Shown here piece after piece: positions 23,577 through 26,366 of a stretch of 26,366 bases of DNA. The stretch spans positions 1 to 26,366 of the forward strand of contig JBMSQB010000066.1 of assembly GCA_049423065.1 (NCBI GenBank), in the 5' to 3' direction. A model generated the notes under the pieces. The model did not search any database. It was given only the letters and a program-made list of their open reading frames with translations, and was not told the origin of the DNA. This DNA comes from SYIM01 sp041182885. GTDB taxonomy: Bacteria > Pseudomonadota > Gammaproteobacteria > Burkholderiales > Burkholderiaceae_E. The position numbers were made by a program, and so were the translations under genes. Each line of letters opens with the position of its first letter. Position 1 is the stretch's first letter.

Positions 23577-24238
23577 GGGGCGAGGCCTTCGAAAGTGGCC
23601 GAGGTCATCTGTTCGACGATGTCGTCTTCGCTGAGCGCGCCCGATTCACGCAGGAAATCGAGCGTGGGGTCGCAAGAGCGCGCATAAAAATGATAGAGGA
23701 GGAACTCTTCCCGGTAGTGCGAGTCGATTGCGCCGTCGGCCTGCGCGCGGTGGATCAGCGTGCCGATCCGCTCGGACACCGCGATCAGCAGATCGACATA
23801 TTCGCGCGATCGGGTGAGCGCTTCGCGGACGGCGGCGCTGGTGGAGGGCAGGTGCGGAACGCCTCCTGCCAGCCGCTCGCGCAGCACCCATTCCAGCAGT
23901 GCCCGGAGTTGCGCCACGGCGGCAAGCGAGTCCGGAAGCGCATCAAGCGCTTCACTGGTGCGCCTCAGAAGACGCAGCATCACTGCAACGGCCAGCGTGT
24001 CTTTCGAGGCGAAGTGCTTGTAGAGGCTGCCTTTCGCAATACCGACCTCGGCCGCGATGTCGTCCATCGACATGAGTTCATAGCCGCGCACAGCCAGCAG
24101 GCGGTTGGTGGCGTCGAGGATGGCCTCTTCACGTGCCTCGAACTGCGTCGCCCGGAAGGATTTGCGCGGCGGCGACAGCGATGCCGCTTCCTGCGCGGAA
24201 TGCATGCCTGCCGAGCGGGTGGAAAGATGCTCTGTCAC
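23573..24238 (-). CDS. TetR family transcriptional regulator
   Basis: This 221-residue repressor-type protein has an N-terminal helix-turn-helix: AILDATNRLLAVRGYELMSMDDIAAEVG, then IAKGSLYKHFASKDTL, at residues 39-82. The ligand-binding half is variable. The GTG at 24238 and an in-frame ATG at 24205 are both possible starts; the first 30 residues are not conserved, so the choice is open. Its stop overlaps the thyA start by 4 bases, an unusual arrangement that ties it to thymidylate and folate genes. It may autoregulate through repeats just upstream of its start. Its ligand is unknown. Confidence 0.9.
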   Translation of the reverse strand: MTEHLSTRSAGMHSAQEAASLSPPRKSFRATQFEAREEAILDATNRLLAVRGYELMSMDDIAAEVGIAKGSLYKHFASKDTLAVAVMLRLLRRTSEALDALPDSLAAVAQLRALLEWVLRERLAGGVPHLPSTSAAVREALTRSREYVDLLIAVSERIGTLIHRAQADGAIDSHYREEFLLYHFYARSCDPTLDFLRESGALSEDDIVEQMTSATFEGLAP

Positions 24239-24248
24239 GATCCGGGTC

Positions 24249-24290
24249 GTTGTCTGCGCACCGTTCTGATCGATCGGTTGCGCAGTTGTC
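24249..24290. promoter_or_regulatory. Repeat cluster upstream of tetR, possible operator
   Basis: Within 42 bases, beginning 11 bases upstream of the tetR GTG, are gttgtc-TGCGCA (24249-24260), the palindrome GATCGATC (24268-24275) and TGCGCA-gttgtc (24279-24290). TGCGCA is itself palindromic and is flanked by the same hexamer on both sides of the array. Such short symmetrical sites next to a TetR gene fit an autoregulatory operator. A TAGAAT hexamer on the minus strand further upstream could be a -10, but I see no good -35. Confidence 0.32.
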
Positions 24291-24382
24291 GTTATTGAAT
24301 GGCGCGGATTCTATCGAACGGGCTGCCGTCCGAGCGGAGTATCAGAGCCCAGTGAGGGGCATTGGCAAGCCTGACTGGCCCG

Positions 24383-24853
24383 CTAGGGCTGGGGGGCGTT
24401 GCGGTTGAGCAGATCGACGCTGGTGCGGCGCGGTGCAGCAACCTCGATGCGCTCGCCGAAGCGATCAAACACCGCGCCGTCGGCGTTGACTTCACGCAGG
24501 TTGAGCCCTGGGCTGACGCTTTCTCCCACGGTGTAGGCCTTGGGCGGCGCTCCGTTCACCGACAGCAGGGCGGCCCCCAGTCGGGGGTGAACGACCACGC
24601 CCACCACCCGGATCGAACCCAGCCGCGCATCAGGTGTGCCGGCGGCCACGCGGCCAGCCGTGCCAAACAGCGCGGATGCAGCTGCCGGATCGGGTTGGGT
24701 GAGCGTGGGTTCAACGGCGGGTGCGATGGCCGGCCTCGGGGCGCTCAGCAATACTCCCCACCAGATTGCCGTACCGGCGCACGCGACGATCGTGAGTGCG
24801 CCCACCAGGCTGGCTGAGGAGATCCGTGACGGGCCGTAACGAAAGCGACTCAT
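24383..24853 (-). CDS. gspC: Type II secretion system protein C (short form)
   Basis: This 156-residue inner-membrane protein has a short basic cytoplasmic start (MSRFRYGPSR), one membrane helix (about residues 14-37), a Pro/Ala-rich linker, and a periplasmic homology region. That region includes LGSIRVVGVVVHPRLGAALLSVNGAPPKAYTVGES and FDRFGERIEV. GspC links the inner-membrane platform to the outer-membrane secretin. It lacks the C-terminal PDZ or coiled-coil domain of longer GspC proteins. The ATG at 24853 is assumed; a TTG at 24871 is in frame. It is divergent from gspG, with 99 bases between starts. Assignment rests on the helix plus homology-region pattern and the adjacent gsp genes. Confidence 0.82.
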   Translation of the reverse strand: MSRFRYGPSRISSASLVGALTIVACAGTAIWWGVLLSAPRPAIAPAVEPTLTQPDPAAASALFGTAGRVAAGTPDARLGSIRVVGVVVHPRLGAALLSVNGAPPKAYTVGESVSPGLNLREVNADGAVFDRFGERIEVAAPRRTSVDLLNRNAPQP

Positions 24854-24952
24854 GGCGGTGCGACAGTTCAATGTCCAGGGTCAAGCGGCGGGTGGCAGCG
24901 ATTGCCATGGCCGCTGATATCATAGCCCGGGTTCTTCATCGGAATTTTTCAA

Positions 24953-25417
24953 ATGCAGCGGCGGCTCGGCAGGCAGCGAAAATCGTTCGGAGACCAGCTT
25001 CGGCAGCGCGGATTCACGCTGATCGAACTCATGGTCGTCATCGTCATTCTCGGCATTCTCGCGGCAATTGCTGTGCCCAGGATCATGAGCAAGCCAGATG
25101 AGGCGAGGGTACGTGCGGCTCAGGCCGAGGTGGCGCAAATTCTGCAGGCGCTTGACCTCTATCGGCTCGACAACCAGCGCTACCCCAGTACCGAGCAGGG
25201 GCTGACGGCGCTCGCCGTGCGGCCCTCGGTTGAACCGGTCCCGCAAAACTGGAAGGCGTATCTCAAACAGGCGCCCAACGATCCCTGGGGGCGACCCTAT
25301 CAGTACCTGAGCCCGGGTGTTCGCGGCGAAATCGACGTCTTCAGCCTGGGAGCCGACGGCCAGCCGGGAGGCGAGGGCGTCAATGCCGACATCGGCAACT
25401 GGTCTCTCAATCGCTGA
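24953..25417 (+). CDS. gspG: Type II secretion system major pseudopilin GspG
   Basis: This 154-residue prepilin-like protein has prepilin peptidase processing after Gly20 (RQRG / FTLIELMVVIVILGILAAIAVP), with the required Glu at +5. The mature part has LDLYRLDNQRYPSTEQGLTAL, WKAYLKQAPNDPWGRPYQY and FSLGADGQPGGEG, all GspG hallmarks including the calcium-site region near the C-terminus. It polymerises into the short periplasmic pseudopilus. The ATG at 24953 has no clear ribosome site. It is first in the run gspG-H-I-J. Confidence 0.96.
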   Translation: MQRRLGRQRKSFGDQLRQRGFTLIELMVVIVILGILAAIAVPRIMSKPDEARVRAAQAEVAQILQALDLYRLDNQRYPSTEQGLTALAVRPSVEPVPQNWKAYLKQAPNDPWGRPYQYLSPGVRGEIDVFSLGADGQPGGEGVNADIGNWSLNR

Positions 25418-25448
25418 AGCATGCCGCCCCCTGAAACGGGGGCGCGGG

Positions 25449-25895
25449 GTGCGCTGCCGCCAGGCCGGCTTCACGCTGGTTGAAATGCTGGTGGCCTTGC
25501 TGATTGCGGCGGTCCTCGCGGGGACGCTGATGCTCGCCGTGCCCGATCAGTCCAGAAGCCTGCGCTACGAGGCCGATAGGCTCGCCCGTCTGATGGCGAT
25601 AGCCCGCGAAGAAGCGTTGCTGCGCAGCGCACCCGTCCGCTTTGAGGCCAACGGCGAGCGCTACCGATTTGTGGTGTGGCTTGATCGCGCCTGGTGGCCG
25701 CTTGCCGACGATCCCGCGCTGCGCGAGCGCTTATGGCTCGCGCCCACGACGCTCGCGCTCGAACGCGCCGACGGGCAGCGGGTGATCGAGTTCGGGCGCG
25801 AGCAGGTCGACGTGCCTTTTCGCCTGCGGCTCCTGCGGGAGGGGGCTCAGGCATCGATCGTCGCCAATGGGCTTGGCATCTTTTCAGTTGAATGA
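25449..25895 (+). CDS. gspH: Type II secretion system minor pseudopilin GspH
   Basis: This minor pseudopilin of about 148 residues has the processing site CRQAG / FTLVEMLVALLIAAVLAGTLML with Glu at +5. Later segments ALLRSAPVRFEANGERYRFVVW and LWLAPTTLALE are typical of the GspH fold. The start is uncertain. A GTG at 25449 gives a normal 7-residue leader and follows a G-rich stretch, while an ATG at 25383 would overlap the end of gspG by 35 bases and give a 29-residue leader. It caps the pseudopilus with GspI, GspJ and GspK. Confidence 0.85.
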   Translation: MRCRQAGFTLVEMLVALLIAAVLAGTLMLAVPDQSRSLRYEADRLARLMAIAREEALLRSAPVRFEANGERYRFVVWLDRAWWPLADDPALRERLWLAPTTLALERADGQRVIEFGREQVDVPFRLRLLREGAQASIVANGLGIFSVE

Positions 25896-25902
25896 GCGCC
25901 TC

Positions 25903-26316
25903 ATGAGCCCGCGCCACCGGCCACCCAGGACAGCACTGGCTTGTCACCCGCAGACCCGGGCGCGGGGTTTCACGCTCCTGGAGGTGCTGATCGCCTTGAC
26001 GGTCGCCTCGATTGCGCTGGTGGCGGCGATGCGCGCGGGCGCTTCGCTCGCGCAGGCCTCGGGCGAGATGCGGCTGCGCACGCATGCCCAATGGAGCGCC
26101 GAGAACCGGTTGTCTGCCATCCGCCTGATGGGCGAGTTCCCGCCGGTGGGCCGCCGCACCTATGAATGCCCGATGGGGGCGGTGGCGCTGCGGTGCAGCG
26201 AAGACGTGTTTTCAACGCCCAATCCTTCATTCAGACGGATCGAACTGAGTGTCGAAAATCCCGTTGATGGACACCGGCTCGCCCGGCTGACCGGGTTCGC
26301 GGTGAACCAGCGATGA
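25903..26316 (+). CDS. gspI: Type II secretion system minor pseudopilin GspI
   Basis: This 137-residue protein has processing after Gly22 (TRARG / FTLLEVLIALTVASIALVAAM) and Glu at +5. Then comes the GspI-type segment WSAENRLSAIRLMGEFPPVG. The ATG at 25903 is 7 bases after the gspH stop; the ATG at 25892, overlapping that stop, is in a frame that closes at once. The TGA overlaps the next ATG (ATGA), implying coupling to gspJ. It starts assembly of the pseudopilus tip complex. Confidence 0.9.
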   Translation: MSPRHRPPRTALACHPQTRARGFTLLEVLIALTVASIALVAAMRAGASLAQASGEMRLRTHAQWSAENRLSAIRLMGEFPPVGRRTYECPMGAVALRCSEDVFSTPNPSFRRIELSVENPVDGHRLARLTGFAVNQR

Positions 26317-26366
26317 CTGCTGCGCGCGGGAGACCTGCTGTCGAGGACGCTACCGATGGCGGTCGG
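26313..26366 (+). CDS. gspJ: Probable start of gspJ (cut by window edge)
   Basis: An ATG overlapping the gspI stop opens a frame of 18 codons to the edge (MTAARGRPAVEDATDGGR). The order G-H-I is followed by J in type II secretion clusters, and a basic leader ending near Gly-Arg could precede a prepilin cleavage site just outside. The hydrophobic helix itself is not visible, so the call rests on position. Confidence 0.5.
   Translation, partial: MTAARGRPAVEDATDGGR

Noticed and set aside
24902..24923. gspG promoter TTGCCA ... TATCAT
   Set aside because: The spacer is only 10 bases, too short for a sigma70 promoter. The TGATATCA palindrome there may matter but cannot be assigned.

Overview
The window reads as a GC-rich chromosomal segment of a proteobacterium, most likely a betaproteobacterium of the Burkholderiales type. 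That assignment is inferred from gene content and was not tested by a search: dense short-gap operons, a LivHMGF transporter with a CoA ligase inserted in it, a thyA-folA pair, a lemA-TPM-TPM set, and a type II secretion cluster with a short divergent gspC. No transposase, integrase, phage gene or CRISPR array was seen, and no stretch longer than 300 bases lacks a gene.

Left region (1-12991): a beta-oxidation and uptake locus. On the minus strand, read from right to left, lie a thiolase (5078-3873), a GGDEF-EAL signalling protein (3739-2072) and a FadB-like hydratase/3-hydroxyacyl-CoA dehydrogenase that runs off the left edge (1988-1). The FadB-like protein carries an extreme histidine-rich tract. 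Divergent from these, on the plus strand, are an acyl-CoA dehydrogenase, the LivH-LivM-LivG-LivF ABC transporter, an AMP-forming acyl-CoA synthetase that overlaps livF, and a twin-arginine-type periplasmic binding protein. Together they can import a carboxylate, activate it to a CoA thioester and take it through every step of beta-oxidation.

Middle region (13029-18997): a second catabolic locus with a divergent promoter region. The minus arm holds a fumarylacetoacetase-family hydrolase and a second acyl-CoA dehydrogenase. The plus arm holds a second periplasmic binding protein without permease genes, a 2Fe-2S/flavin reductase, a one-domain VOC (possible extradiol dioxygenase) protein and a second FAH-family hydrolase. 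The pattern suggests ring cleavage followed by C-C bond hydrolysis, but no oxygenase partner for the reductase is present, so the substrate is unknown.

Right region (19027-26366): housekeeping and envelope genes. These are an EamA-type exporter (minus), lemA with two TPM-domain genes (plus), then a minus-strand run of tetR, thyA and folA joined by 4-base overlaps. The folA stop codon falls inside a tRNA-Arg(CCT) gene. The window ends with type II secretion genes: gspC (minus), divergent from gspG, gspH, gspI and the start of gspJ.

The items most worth follow-up are the histidine-rich insertion in a beta-oxidation enzyme, the uncharacterised VOC/FAH/reductase locus, the folA/tRNA-Arg overlap with its coupled tetR-thyA-folA operon, and the long hairpin in the livH leader.
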